A stretch of DNA of 64,000 nt from Flavobacterium tistrianum (lineage in GTDB: Bacteria; Bacteroidota; Bacteroidia; Flavobacteriales; Flavobacteriaceae). How positions within the stretch are numbered: the first letter of the stretch is position 1; every line of letters begins with the position of its first letter. The translations under genes and the position numbers were made by a program. The DNA lies in NCBI RefSeq assembly GCF_003254545.1, contig NZ_QJRH01000057.1:20124-84123 (forward strand). The letters are read 5' to 3'. The notes below the pieces were generated by a model. It was not told where the DNA came from. It worked only from the letters and a program-made list of their open reading frames with translations, and did not search any database. Shown here one piece after another: positions 1 to 8,089 of this stretch.

Positions 1-639
1 TTCCATTCCCATTTCTTTGGCATTTTCTTCAACTGTTGTTGTAAAACCAGCTTTCTTTCTGCGATCGTTAACTTTAGAAGGATTTTGAATTGGCGAAACG
101 TAACTAAAAAACTCTTTTTTTCCTGTCTCCTTGTTTGTTATTTGCTTCATCTGGCCCTGTGTTCCATAAATTTGTTCTTTTCCTTGCTGGGTTAGATAAC
201 GATCTTGCATTTTAGCAAAATAAGTAAAAGGTATCTCCTTTTTTTTCGCTTCCTGTTCGATCATTGGCAAATATTCTCCAATTTTTGACCCATGTTGAAT
301 AACGTACCATGCAGCAATATTGGTTGGTTCGCCAACTAAACTTTTCCCTGGATAGCCATACTGCTTAATAATTTCTTCAATCTTAATCAAGTTAAGAGAA
401 TCTCTTTTTTGCATTTCGAGCCAAATGCCTTTTCTAAAATCTGGATCATTTTCACGTCCGAGTTCTTTTTCTATTTCTTTTTTTCGACTTTCAGAAGTAT
501 CAAAATTGATATATTCTCTAAGAATCTGATCAGATTTCATAATTGAATCGAGCTCCTGTTTCAAATTTTCATTGATTTTTTTCTGAGCATAGCTTTGACT
601 GACACATAAAACAAAAACATAAAGTAGACATTTTTTCAT
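1..639 (-). CDS. DUF6624 family secreted protein (3' end outside window)
   Basis: An open frame runs from an ATG at 639 to the left window edge without a stop, giving 213 residues of an incomplete protein. It starts with a typical signal peptide (MKKCLLYVFVLCVSQSYAQ), so the product is probably periplasmic or outer-membrane associated. The central part, with a run like IIKQYGYPGKSLVGE, then AAWYVIQHGSK and LPMIEQEA, fits what I remember of DUF6624, a family common in Bacteroidota without an assigned reaction. It reads in the same direction as ribH but a terminator hairpin at 723-753 separates them, so it is probably its own unit. Function unknown; family assignment is by memory of motifs. Confidence 0.75.
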   Translation of the reverse strand, partial: MKKCLLYVFVLCVSQSYAQKKINENLKQELDSIMKSDQILREYINFDTSESRKKEIEKELGRENDPDFRKGIWLEMQKRDSLNLIKIEEIIKQYGYPGKSLVGEPTNIAAWYVIQHGSKIGEYLPMIEQEAKKKEIPFTYFAKMQDRYLTQQGKEQIYGTQGQMKQITNKETGKKEFFSYVSPIQNPSKVNDRRKKAGFTTTVEENAKEMGME

Positions 640-722
640 AGAAACTTAATTTAAAGACTAACTCAAATGTAATATAATTCGGAATTTGACAGAACTTAAT
701 AGAATCACAAAAAAAGCATAAA

Positions 723-753
723 AAAAACCTACACTTTTAACAGTATAGGTTTT
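723..753 (-). terminator. Intrinsic terminator after ribH
   Basis: A hairpin with arms AAAACCTACAC and GTATAGGTTTT is followed on the minus strand by a U-run. It lies just downstream of the ribH stop codon. Confidence 0.7.
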
Positions 754-776
754 AATATTTTTAAAACAAATGCCTT

Positions 777-1349
777 TTATTCGTTTTCTATTTTTTTTGG
801 AGAATCTTCAATTTGAAGCGCTCCAGAAGTCAATAATGGCTGATTGAAGGCATGAGACATTGAAGCTTGCTGACGAATATAAGCCATTTTGATTGCTGCA
901 ATTGCTGCTTCAGTTCCTTTGTTTCCGTGAGCTCCTCCACTTCTGTCAATTGACTGCTGCATATTATTATCTGTCAAAACACAGAAAATAACTGGAATAT
1001 CCGTTTGAACATTCAAATCTTTAATTCCTTGTGTAACACCTTCGCAAACAAAATCAAAATGTTTGGTTTCTCCTTGAATTACGCATCCAATTACAATAAC
1101 TGCATCAACATTTTGAGTCTGAAGCATTTTTTTTGCTCCGTAAATCAACTCAAAACTTCCTGGAACATTCCAACGGATAATTTGCTGAGCAGGAACATCG
1201 CAATCAACTAGAGCGTCAAAAGCACCATTATAAAGTCCTTCTGTTATAGTATCATTCCATTCAGAAACAACAATCCCAAACCGAAAGTCTTTCGCGTTTG
1301 GGATTGTGTTTTTATCGTATTCTGATAGATTTTTATTTTCAGTAGCCAT
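777..1349 (-). CDS. ribH: 6,7-dimethyl-8-ribityllumazine synthase
   Basis: Lumazine synthase condenses 5-amino-6-ribitylamino-uracil with 3,4-dihydroxy-2-butanone 4-phosphate in the penultimate step of riboflavin synthesis, in the cytosol. The 190-residue product carries the family signature: substrate-binding NVPGSFEL (residues 61-68), VIGCVIQGETKHFDF with the catalytic His97, and the late GNKGTEAA segment. It is longer than the usual ~155 residues, with about 20 extra residues at the N-terminus and about 30 at the C-terminus. The start ATG at 1349 is the only sensible one. It follows the TPR gene by 81 bp in the same direction and is probably co-transcribed with it; no other rib genes or FMN-riboswitch-like structure are nearby. 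Confidence 0.95.
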   Translation of the reverse strand: MATENKNLSEYDKNTIPNAKDFRFGIVVSEWNDTITEGLYNGAFDALVDCDVPAQQIIRWNVPGSFELIYGAKKMLQTQNVDAVIVIGCVIQGETKHFDFVCEGVTQGIKDLNVQTDIPVIFCVLTDNNMQQSIDRSGGAHGNKGTEAAIAAIKMAYIRQQASMSHAFNQPLLTSGALQIEDSPKKIENE

Positions 1350-1430
1350 CTTTTATATTTTAGATTTTTGATTTTAGAATTTAGATTCTTAATTACAAAT
1401 CTACAATCTTAAATCTAAAGTCTAAAATTT
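1350..1430. repeat. Word-repeat tract between ribH and TPR gene
   Basis: The 81-bp spacer is almost entirely made of variations on AAATCTAAAATCT and its complement, with the two halves able to fold on each other. A related tract occurs at 22848-22891. I see no gene in it. Confidence 0.6.
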
Positions 1431-2213
1431 TTATTGCGCTAATCCGATCAAAGCATCAACAGATGCTGCTTCTGGAGTACTGTCGTAATTATCTTTAATG
1501 TCATTGAAATACTTCAAAGCATCTTCTTTTTGCCCTAAAGCTAAAGCAGTTTTTCCAGCTTTTAATAAGAAACGAGGCGTTGTAAAATCGTTTTTGTTAG
1601 ACTCAGCAGCTTTTACATAAAAATCTAAAGCTTCTTTTTGCTGATTTTTTTGAGAGTAAGCATCTCCTGTAGCTCCTTTAGCTAAAGCGCTTAAAACTAC
1701 ATCCTCAGATTTAAATTCACCTAAATATTTAATTGCCTCATCAAATTTACCAGTATTTAGGTAAGCGATACCAGCATAGTAGTTTGCTAAGTTTCCAGCA
1801 TCTGTTCCAGAATATTCGTCAGCGATTTTAATAAATCCGAATTTACCTTCTGAACCGTTTAATGATAATTTGAATAATGAATCGCTAGAAACACCGTTTA
1901 CAGCTTTTTCAAAGTTTTGTTGAGCAACAAACATTTCACTTGCAGCTTCTTCTTGTTTAGGAGTTGCAATAAATTTTTGGTAAGCTAAGTATCCAATTGT
2001 AGCAACAGCAATACCAGCCACTAAACCAATAATGATTTTTTGATTTTTAGCCACCCAATCCTCAGTTTTTGAAGCAGTTTCATCTAACTTTGAGAAAACC
2101 CCAGCAGTTGTACTGTCTTTTTCGTCAATAATTACCTGTTGCTCTTCAGTAACCACCTCTTTTACTTCCTTTTCTTTTGGTGTCTTATATCCTCTTTTAT
2201 TGTAAGTTGCCAT
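1431..2213 (-). CDS. Membrane-anchored tetratricopeptide repeat protein
   Basis: The 260-residue protein has a charged cytosolic N-terminus (about residues 1-58), one transmembrane helix near residues 59-79 (IIIGLVAGIAVATIGYLAYQ) and a periplasmic region of TPR-like helical pairs, for example NLANYYAGIAYLNTGKFDEA and AKGATGDAYSQKNQQKEA. The layout resembles YfgM-type anchored TPR proteins that act with the SecYEG or periplasmic chaperone network; that functional link is inference. It is the first gene of a two-gene unit with ribH and is divergent from recF. A TATTTTTG element on the minus strand at 2236-2243 is a candidate -7 box. Confidence 0.85.
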   Translation of the reverse strand: MATYNKRGYKTPKEKEVKEVVTEEQQVIIDEKDSTTAGVFSKLDETASKTEDWVAKNQKIIIGLVAGIAVATIGYLAYQKFIATPKQEEAASEMFVAQQNFEKAVNGVSSDSLFKLSLNGSEGKFGFIKIADEYSGTDAGNLANYYAGIAYLNTGKFDEAIKYLGEFKSEDVVLSALAKGATGDAYSQKNQQKEALDFYVKAAESNKNDFTTPRFLLKAGKTALALGQKEDALKYFNDIKDNYDSTPEAASVDALIGLAQ

Positions 2214-2235
2214 TTAAAATTTATTTAGTGAACGG

Positions 2236-2243
2236 CAAAAATA
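2236..2243 (-). promoter_or_regulatory. Candidate -7 element (TATTTTTG) for the TPR-ribH unit
   Basis: Matches the Bacteroidota -7 consensus TAnnTTTG, 22 bp upstream of the TPR gene start. No TTG at the expected -33 distance is visible, so support is partial. Confidence 0.45.
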
Positions 2244-2444
2244 AAATTTTTCTTGAAACTGAGGTAAAAAATTTCAATTTTATCACTATTTTAAAAGAAA
2301 TATTTTCAGGATTCGCTTATCCTTTCGCGAAAGCGCTAAAATAAATAAGCCCAAGAAAGCTCTAAAGCCAATTATATCGATAATTTTCGGTAATTTGCAG
2401 CCTCAATTTAAATCATCTTTTCAAAGCTAAAAAAAATGGTTTTA

Positions 2445-2519
2445 GCCACAGATTTCACAGATTATCACAGATTATGTAAGCTTTAAATAAAAATCTTTTT
2501 AATCATTTTAATCTGTGGC
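2445..2519. repeat. Dispersed inverted repeat, GCCACAGATT family, copy 1
   Basis: Perfect 10-bp terminal inverted repeats GCCACAGATT (2445-2454) and AATCTGTGGC (2510-2519) enclose internal repeats of CACAGATT and TTTTTAATC. Close relatives lie at 4504-4577 and 21394-21472, and a degenerate one at about 30226-30330. Confidence 0.85.
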
Positions 2520-2583
2520 GGAAGAAAAAACAAAGAATTGACGCAAAATTTCAAACTTTATCTTTATAAGGTCTTTCTAAAAA

Positions 2584-3663
2584 ATGCATTTAAACAAAAT
2601 CTCTTTATTCAATTATAAAAACTTTTCAGAAGCAAGTTTTGATTTTGACATCAAAATCAACTGTTTTGTGGGTAAAAATGGCATTGGAAAAACCAATGTA
2701 CTCGATGCTATTTATCATTTGGCTTACGGAAAAAGCTATTTTAATCCGCTTGCGGTTCAAAACATCAAGCATGGCGAAGAATTTTTTGTTATTGATGCCG
2801 AACTGGAAAAGAACGAAAGAACAGAACAGATTGTCTGCAGTTTAAAAAAAGGGCAGAAAAAGGTTTTAAAGCGAAATGGAAAACCTTACGATAAATTTTC
2901 GGATCATATCGGTTTTATTCCGCTAGTAATTATTTCGCCAGCCGATCGCGATTTAATTATTGAAGGAAGCGAAACACGCCGCAAATTTATGGACAGTGTT
3001 ATTTCGCAACTTGACTCTACGTATCTGCATCAGCTTATTCAGTATCAAAAAGTGATTGTACAACGAAATGCACTTTTGAAATATTTTGCGCTCAATCATA
3101 CTTTTGACAATGATACCTTATCTATATATAATGAGCAATTAAATGAATATGGGAAATCGATTTTTGAAAAACGAAAAGATTTCTTAGAACAGTTTATACC
3201 TATATTTAATACGCATCATCAAGCTATAACAGGATCTGAAGAATCTGTACAACTGGTTTACGAAAGTCATTTGTTTGAAAAAGATTTACTAACGCTTTTA
3301 CAGGAAAACATTAATAAAGATCGAGCGCTGCATTACACAACTGTCGGAATTCATAAAGACGATTTATCTTTTGAAATTGATTCGCATCCGATAAAAAAAT
3401 TCGGATCGCAAGGTCAGCAGAAATCTTTTCTGATTGCTTTAAAATTGGCTCAATTTGAATTTTTAAAAAAACAGAGCGGTGTAAAACCAATTCTTTTATT
3501 TGATGATATTTTTGATAAACTTGACGAAACCCGTGTTGCCAAAATTATAGAAATGGTAAACAGCGAAACGTTTGGACAGCTTTTTATTTCTGACACGCAT
3601 CCTGAAAGAACTGAAGCGATTGTAAAATCAACGCATCAGACTTATAAGATATTTAATTTGTGA
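2584..3663 (+). CDS. recF: DNA replication and repair protein RecF
   Basis: RecF is an SMC-like ATPase that binds gapped DNA and with RecO and RecR loads RecA for single-strand gap repair. The 359-residue product has Walker A GKNGIGKT at residues 30-37, an ABC-type signature around residue 274 (GSQGQQKSF) and Walker [13 protein letters not shown] around 302-312, with the usual RecF length. It starts with ATG at 2584 after a repeat-containing spacer. The DUF2461 gene follows in the same direction after a 154-bp spacer filled with nested palindromes. RecF is not next to dnaA/dnaN here, which is normal in Bacteroidota. Confidence 0.96.
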   Translation: MHLNKISLFNYKNFSEASFDFDIKINCFVGKNGIGKTNVLDAIYHLAYGKSYFNPLAVQNIKHGEEFFVIDAELEKNERTEQIVCSLKKGQKKVLKRNGKPYDKFSDHIGFIPLVIISPADRDLIIEGSETRRKFMDSVISQLDSTYLHQLIQYQKVIVQRNALLKYFALNHTFDNDTLSIYNEQLNEYGKSIFEKRKDFLEQFIPIFNTHHQAITGSEESVQLVYESHLFEKDLLTLLQENINKDRALHYTTVGIHKDDLSFEIDSHPIKKFGSQGQQKSFLIALKLAQFEFLKKQSGVKPILLFDDIFDKLDETRVAKIIEMVNSETFGQLFISDTHPERTEAIVKSTHQTYKIFNL

Positions 3664-3667
3664 TTTT

Positions 3668-3783
3668 TTGCCACAAAATTACATGAATTTTCACGAATTA
3701 AAACTTTGACAAAGTTCAAAACTTTGTCAAAGCTGATCAATAAGCAACAAAAAATTACTGTAAATTCGTGTAAGTAGTGGCAA
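3668..3783. repeat. Nested palindromic intergenic element
   Basis: Three inverted-repeat pairs are nested: TTGCCAC (3668-3674) with GTGGCAA (3777-3783); CACGAATT (3692-3699) with AATTCGTG (3763-3770); and CTTTGACAAAGTT (3704-3716) with AACTTTGTCAAAG (3720-3732). The innermost unit recurs in diverged form at 63788-63815. Confidence 0.85.
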
Positions 3784-3817
3784 CTTTAAAAATAACTGCA
3801 ATCAAAAACTACAGAAT

Positions 3818-4489
3818 ATGTTAACGAAAGAATCATTGCAATTTTTAGACGATTTAAAAAAGAACAATAACAGAGAATGGTTTCAGGAAAACAAAAAGCG
3901 ATATGAAGTTTTTAAGAAAGACTACCATCAGTTGGTGAGTGATTTTCTGGATGTAATGAAACCTCTTGATCCGTCTTTGGAACTTCTTGAAATAAAAGAC
4001 TGCACTTTTAGAATCAATCGCGACATACGATTTTCTAAAGACAAATCTCCTTACAAATCTCATTTGGGCGTTTGGATGTCGGCTGGAGCAAAAGGCGCAA
4101 ATCGTTCGGGCTATTACGTTCATATTGAAAAAGGAGGAAGTTTTATTGCTGGCGGATTTTATTCTCCTGATGCAGAAGAGCTAAAGAAAGTCCGTAAAGA
4201 AATTGCTTTTTTCTATGATGATTTACAGGAAATCTTAAACGATAAAAACTTTAAAAAGGAATTTGGAAGTTTAGATTTTAATGAAAACAATTCTTTAAAA
4301 AGCATGCCACGAGGTTACGAAAAAGACCATCCTGCAATTGAGTTTTTAAAATTAAAAAGTTTTACAGCAAGCCAAACCTACGATATTTCTGAGGTTACAA
4401 AAAAAGATTTTGTAAAAAAAATGAGCCAAAAACTTATTGCCCTAAAACCACTCAACGAATTTATAAATCGCGCTTTAGATACTGAATAA
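3818..4489 (+). CDS. DUF2461 domain-containing protein
   Basis: A 223-residue soluble protein matching the DUF2461 family (TIGR02453 type) along its whole length: N-terminal LDDLKKNNNREWFQENKKRY, the central FRINRDIRFSKDKSPYKSHLG, and YYVHIEKGGSFIAGGFY. The family is widespread in bacteria and some eukaryotes, and its reaction is not known. No signal peptide or membrane segment is present. It may be transcribed with recF, though the palindromic spacer could separate them. A GCCACAGATT-family repeat follows its stop codon. Confidence 0.88.
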   Translation: MLTKESLQFLDDLKKNNNREWFQENKKRYEVFKKDYHQLVSDFLDVMKPLDPSLELLEIKDCTFRINRDIRFSKDKSPYKSHLGVWMSAGAKGANRSGYYVHIEKGGSFIAGGFYSPDAEELKKVRKEIAFFYDDLQEILNDKNFKKEFGSLDFNENNSLKSMPRGYEKDHPAIEFLKLKSFTASQTYDISEVTKKDFVKKMSQKLIALKPLNEFINRALDTE

Positions 4490-4503
4490 TTTTAGCTTTA
4501 TTT

Positions 4504-4577
4504 GCCACAGATTTCACAGATTCTCACAGATTAATTCTTCGCAATTGCAAATCCTTTTAATCTTTTTAATCTGTGGC
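4504..4577. repeat. Dispersed inverted repeat, GCCACAGATT family, copy 2
   Basis: GCCACAGATT (4504-4513) pairs with AATCTGTGGC (4568-4577); TTT and AAA extend the arms. It fills the spacer between the DUF2461 gene and the glycosyltransferase, and its 3' end is 15 bp from the next start codon. Confidence 0.85.
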
Positions 4578-4592
4578 AAAACAAATAATTGA

Positions 4593-5642
4593 ATGAATAG
4601 GAAAATACTTTTTCTTGGAGAATCTTATCGTGCTGATGCCATTACTTGGATGAAAGGCCTTAAAGAATTTGGTGATTTTGAAATTATCACTTGGGAACTT
4701 CAAACATCAAACAACCATAGATCGAAACGTATTTTAGAATATTTATTCGCTCCTATTTCTATTCGAAAAATAATTAAAAAGGAAAAACCAGATATGGTGA
4801 TTGCAGAGAGAACTACCAGTTATGGTTTTCTTGCCGCGCTATCTGGGTCAAAAACCATTGCGATCGCACAGCAAGGCCGTACCGATTTATGGCCTGAAGA
4901 ATCTAAATTGTATCCTTATAAAAAGTTTATTCAGAAATATGCTTTCAAAAAAGCGCATTTAATTCACGCTTGGGGACCTGTAATGGCAGTTCACATGAAA
5001 GCAACTGGTGTTGATATGAATAAAGTTTTAATACTTCCAAAAGGAATTGATTTATCGCTTTTTACGCCTTCAACCAATCATTCGAACAAAATTGAAGCCA
5101 TTGTAACACGTTCGCTTCAACCTGAATATCGTCACGATTCTATTTTAAAAGCTTTCGGAATTTTAAATCAAAAAGGAATCGATTTTACATTGACCATTGT
5201 TGGTGACGGAAATAGATTGCAATTTTTAAAAGATTTAGCAAAAGAACTCCAAATAGAAAACAAAGTGATTTTTACAGGAAGAATTCCGAATACCGAACTT
5301 CCAAAATTATTACAGCAATCTAATATTTATATCAGTATGCCTACTACTGAAGGCGTTTCTGCCTCTTTATTTGAAGCAATGGCATGCAATTGTTATCCTA
5401 TTGTTTCAGATATTCCAGGAAACCAAAGCTGGATTACGCATCGAGAAAATGGACAATTGATTGAAGTTGATCATATTGAAATGCTGGCCAATGAATTAAT
5501 CTGGTCTTTTGAAAATGCTGAATCTCGAAATCTGGCGATTATTCGAAATAGAAAATTTGTGGAAGAAAATGCGAATTACGATATTAATATGATGATTATT
5601 TCAAAGAAATATCATGAGTTGTTGAATTCTATAAATATTTAA
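4593..5642 (+). CDS. Glycosyltransferase family 4 protein
   Basis: A 349-residue GT-B fold glycosyltransferase. The C-terminal Rossmann domain carries the glycosyl transferases group 1 pattern: ILPKGIDLSLFTPS, TLTIVGDGNRLQFLKDLAKEL, VIFTGRIPNTELPKLLQQSN, and the donor-binding PTTEGVSASLFEAMACN where the conserved Glu residues sit. The N-terminal half (RKILFLGESYRADAITW) is the acceptor-binding domain. It probably transfers a sugar from a nucleotide donor onto a cell-surface polysaccharide or lipid, but there is no surrounding polysaccharide cluster to name the product. No transmembrane segment. An imperfect repeat with GCAAAG/CTTTGC arms follows the stop. Confidence 0.88.
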   Translation: MNRKILFLGESYRADAITWMKGLKEFGDFEIITWELQTSNNHRSKRILEYLFAPISIRKIIKKEKPDMVIAERTTSYGFLAALSGSKTIAIAQQGRTDLWPEESKLYPYKKFIQKYAFKKAHLIHAWGPVMAVHMKATGVDMNKVLILPKGIDLSLFTPSTNHSNKIEAIVTRSLQPEYRHDSILKAFGILNQKGIDFTLTIVGDGNRLQFLKDLAKELQIENKVIFTGRIPNTELPKLLQQSNIYISMPTTEGVSASLFEAMACNCYPIVSDIPGNQSWITHRENGQLIEVDHIEMLANELIWSFENAESRNLAIIRNRKFVEENANYDINMMIISKKYHELLNSINI

Positions 5643-5644
5643 CC

Positions 5645-5693
5645 GCAAAGTTCGCAAGGGTTTACGCTATGAACGCAAAGCTTGGGTCTTTGC
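5645..5693. repeat. GCAAAG/CTTTGC inverted repeat tract
   Basis: A short tract built from CGCAAAG and TTCGCAAGG words begins three bases after the glycosyltransferase stop. Terminal GCAAAG (5645-5650) and CTTTGC (5688-5693) can pair. It lies between two convergent genes. Confidence 0.55.
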
Positions 5694-5701
5694 AATAAAA
5701 A

Positions 5702-6175
5702 TTATTGGGGATAAGCCATAGAAAGCTTTTCAGCATCCTTCAAAACCTTATTATTTGGAATCAATCGAATTGCTTCTCCTTCTTTATGAATGTAAAAAAA
5801 ACCTAAATCTCTAACAATATCTTCTTTATTTAGATTTTTCATCTTGCAAGTTAAACCAATAAAATGAGCATCTTTTACAATCAATTGTATATAATCACTA
5901 TCAACTTGCTTATAAGTTCCAGAAGTAAAAACGAAGCAATCATTAAGACATTTCACTGGCGCATCACAAAAAAATGTGCCATCTTGCTTAAATGTTATAC
6001 TTCGTCCATTATTCTGTTGTTTGTTTTTTACTAAAGAATATTCAAGAACATCAGAATACCCAATTATATCTCTAGTCTCCCATTTCCCGACAATATCTGA
6101 TTGAGCAAAAGAAGACACTGAAATAAACAGACCTAAAAAGAGTAAAATCTTATTCTTAAGAAAAAAAAGCTTCAT
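5702..6175 (-). CDS. Secreted lipocalin-like protein of unknown function
   Basis: A 157-residue protein with a clear signal peptide (KILLFLGLFISVSSFAQ, cleavage near residue 25). The mature part begins SDIVGKWETRDI, and GKWE after the signal followed by predicted beta strands (SITFKQDGTFFCDAP, TSGTYKQVDSDYIQLIV) is the pattern of small Bacteroidota lipocalin-like proteins. It has four cysteines, including KCLNDC, that could form disulfides. It is convergent with the glycosyltransferase and divergent from murB. No function can be assigned from the sequence. Confidence 0.7.
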   Translation of the reverse strand: MKLFFLKNKILLFLGLFISVSSFAQSDIVGKWETRDIIGYSDVLEYSLVKNKQQNNGRSITFKQDGTFFCDAPVKCLNDCFVFTSGTYKQVDSDYIQLIVKDAHFIGLTCKMKNLNKEDIVRDLGFFYIHKEGEAIRLIPNNKVLKDAEKLSMAYPQ

Positions 6176-6275
6176 AATTATAACATTACAATTCTTTCAA
6201 ATTTACAAAAGAAATTGATTTAGTTTTCGAAACCTGATATTTATTTAAAACCCCTTCCGAATAAATTATAATCCT

Positions 6276-6283
6276 TACTTTTG
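6276..6283 (+). promoter_or_regulatory. Candidate -7 element (TACTTTTG) for murB
   Basis: Exact TAnnTTTG match 25 bp before the murB ATG; no TTG at the usual -33 distance. Confidence 0.45.
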
Positions 6284-6308
6284 ACTCAGATTAAAAAGCC
6301 TTTTATTT

Positions 6309-7322
6309 ATGGAAATCCAATCCAATTTTTCTTTAAAAAAATATAATACTTTTGGCATTGAAGCCAGTGCAAAACAATTTGTTGCAGTACATTCTGTTGA
6401 TGAATTGAAAACCATTTTATCAGCAAACAAAAACGAGAAAAAATTCATTCTTGGCGGCGGAAGCAATATGCTTTTAACCAAAGATATTGACGCATTGGTT
6501 ATCCATATTGATTTAAAAGGAAAAAAAATCACAAAAGAAGACGACGATTTTGTTTGGGTTGAGAGTCAGGCAGGCGAAACTTGGCATGATTTCGTTCTTT
6601 GGACGATAGACAATAATTTTGGCGGATTAGAAAACATGTCTCTTATTCCTGGAAATGTTGGTACGACTCCAGTGCAAAATATTGGCGCTTACGGAACTGA
6701 GATAAAAGACACTTTTGTTTCTTGCGAAGCCATGAATATTGCAACTCAGGAAATTAAAACTTTCGACAATGCTGAATGCAATTTTGGCTATCGAGAAAGT
6801 ATTTTCAAAAATAAAGTAAAAGACCAATATATTATTACTTCGGTTATTTTTAAACTGACCAAACGCAATCACAAAATCAATACTTCTTATGGCGATATTT
6901 TGGCAGAATTAGCCAAAAACAATATTGCAGAACCCACTTTAAAAGATGTAAGTAATGCTGTAATTGCCATAAGACAAAGCAAATTGCCGGATCCGAAAGA
7001 ATTAGGAAATAGCGGAAGTTTCTTCAAAAATCCGATTTTATTGAAATCTGATTTTGAGAAAATCCATCAGAAATTCCCAGAAATGAAATTCTACGAAGTT
7101 TCAGAAACCGAAGTAAAAGTTCCTGCAGGATGGCTGATTGAACAAGCAGGTTTTAAAGGAAAACGTTTTGGCGATGCAGGAGTTCACAAAAATCAAGCTT
7201 TGGTTTTGGTAAATTACGGAAATGCAACAGGACAAGAAATTTTAGCTGTTTCAAAAGAAGTGCAAAAAACTGTTTTTGAAAAATTCGGTATTCAAATCGA
7301 AGCAGAAGTGAATGTGATTTAG
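6309..7322 (+). CDS. murB: UDP-N-acetylenolpyruvoylglucosamine reductase
   Basis: MurB is the cytosolic FAD enzyme that reduces UDP-GlcNAc-enolpyruvate to UDP-MurNAc, the second committed step of peptidoglycan precursor synthesis. The 337-residue product shows the FAD-binding signature KFILGGGSNMLLTKD (about residues 44-58), the LIPGNVGTTPVQNIGAYG loop, the GNSGSFFKNP segment with the catalytic serine proton donor, and a C-terminal acidic AEVNVI. The overall layout is the type I (E. coli-like) form. It is followed after about 70 bp by the PaiB-like gene on the same strand. A -7 box at 6276-6283 suggests its own promoter. Confidence 0.96.
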   Translation: MEIQSNFSLKKYNTFGIEASAKQFVAVHSVDELKTILSANKNEKKFILGGGSNMLLTKDIDALVIHIDLKGKKITKEDDDFVWVESQAGETWHDFVLWTIDNNFGGLENMSLIPGNVGTTPVQNIGAYGTEIKDTFVSCEAMNIATQEIKTFDNAECNFGYRESIFKNKVKDQYIITSVIFKLTKRNHKINTSYGDILAELAKNNIAEPTLKDVSNAVIAIRQSKLPDPKELGNSGSFFKNPILLKSDFEKIHQKFPEMKFYEVSETEVKVPAGWLIEQAGFKGKRFGDAGVHKNQALVLVNYGNATGQEILAVSKEVQKTVFEKFGIQIEAEVNVI

Positions 7323-7374
7323 GGATTAAAGTTTTCAAACCTCTGAACCTCTGTCTCTTTGAGCCTTTGAACCT

Positions 7375-7391
7375 AAAAAAAAAAAAAAAAA
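7375..7391 (+). other. 17-base A homopolymer directly before a start codon
   Basis: Sixteen A residues run straight into the ATG of the PaiB-like gene. A-rich sequence before the start is a known aid to initiation in Bacteroidota, but a run this long is also a slippage site. Confidence 0.7.
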
Positions 7392-8005
7392 TGTATACAC
7401 CAGATTTATACAAAAACGAAAATCAGGAAGAAATAAGAGCTTTTTTGAAAGAAAACAGTTTTGGAATCCTGATTAATCAGACTAACGGAAAATTATGTGC
7501 AACGCATATTCCGATAGAATTGGAAGTGAATGCTGATGGAAAAGAAATTTTGCAAGGGCATATTTCGAAGCTTAATCCCCAAGCTGAAGGTTTTAAGGAA
7601 AATGATCAGATTTTGGCCATTTTTACGGGTCCGCACAGTTACATTTCTTCTTCTTGGTATGATCACGAAAATGTTCCGACTTGGAATTATATAGCCGTAC
7701 ATGTTTATGGAAAAATCAAGATTGTCGATTATGAAACTTCGGTAGAACAATTGAAAAAGCTGGTAGATAAATATGAAGCGAATTCTAAGAGTCCTGTTCG
7801 CGTTGAAGATTTATCTGAAAAGACCATGCGTGAAGCACGAGGAATCTTTGGTTTTGAAATCGAAATTGAAGAAATTCAAGCCACAAAAAAACTCTCCCAA
7901 AATCGTGACGATCACAATTATAAAAACATAATTTCGGAATTGGAAAAAACCGAAAACCCTCAGTCTATTGCTGTTGCAAAAGAAATGTCAAAATGCCGAA
8001 AGTAA
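7391..8005 (+). CDS. PaiB-like FMN-binding negative transcriptional regulator family protein
   Basis: The 204-residue protein matches the PaiB / FMN-binding split-barrel family: MYTPDLYKNENQEEIRAFL at the start, THIPIELE, GHISKLNPQ, IFTGPHSYISSSWY and VPTWNYIAVHVYGKI, which form the flavin pocket. In Bacillus PaiB was described as a repressor of sporulation and protease genes; in most bacteria the true role is uncertain and heme or flavin binding has been proposed. I chose the ATG at 7391, because the longer frame from 7367 only adds residues encoded by a 17-A run that reads as polylysine. Its C-terminus (residues 160-204) is charged and less conserved. Confidence 0.85.
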   Translation: MYTPDLYKNENQEEIRAFLKENSFGILINQTNGKLCATHIPIELEVNADGKEILQGHISKLNPQAEGFKENDQILAIFTGPHSYISSSWYDHENVPTWNYIAVHVYGKIKIVDYETSVEQLKKLVDKYEANSKSPVRVEDLSEKTMREARGIFGFEIEIEEIQATKKLSQNRDDHNYKNIISELEKTENPQSIAVAKEMSKCRK

Positions 8006-8019
8006 ATCGGTTTTGGCTA

Positions 8020-8049
8020 TTGAATTTAGCGAATTGATAAGTACATTTG
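8020..8049 (+). promoter_or_regulatory. Housekeeping promoter, TTG-N19-TACATTTG
   Basis: TTG at 8020-8022 and TACATTTG at 8042-8049 are 19 bp apart, the expected spacing for the Bacteroidota primary sigma factor. It lies 40 bp upstream of the glycosyltransferase/sigma-factor pair. Confidence 0.75.
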
Positions 8050-8089
8050 CAGTCGCAGAACGTGAAATTAATAGAATCAAATAAATCAG

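Larger units (their letters stand above)
2214..2583. other. Intergenic region, TPR gene / recF (divergent)
   Basis: This 370-bp divergent spacer holds the TPR-gene -7 box (2236-2243) and a dispersed palindromic repeat (2445-2519). Nothing else recognisable; no convincing TAnnTTTG box for recF is seen. Confidence 0.6.
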
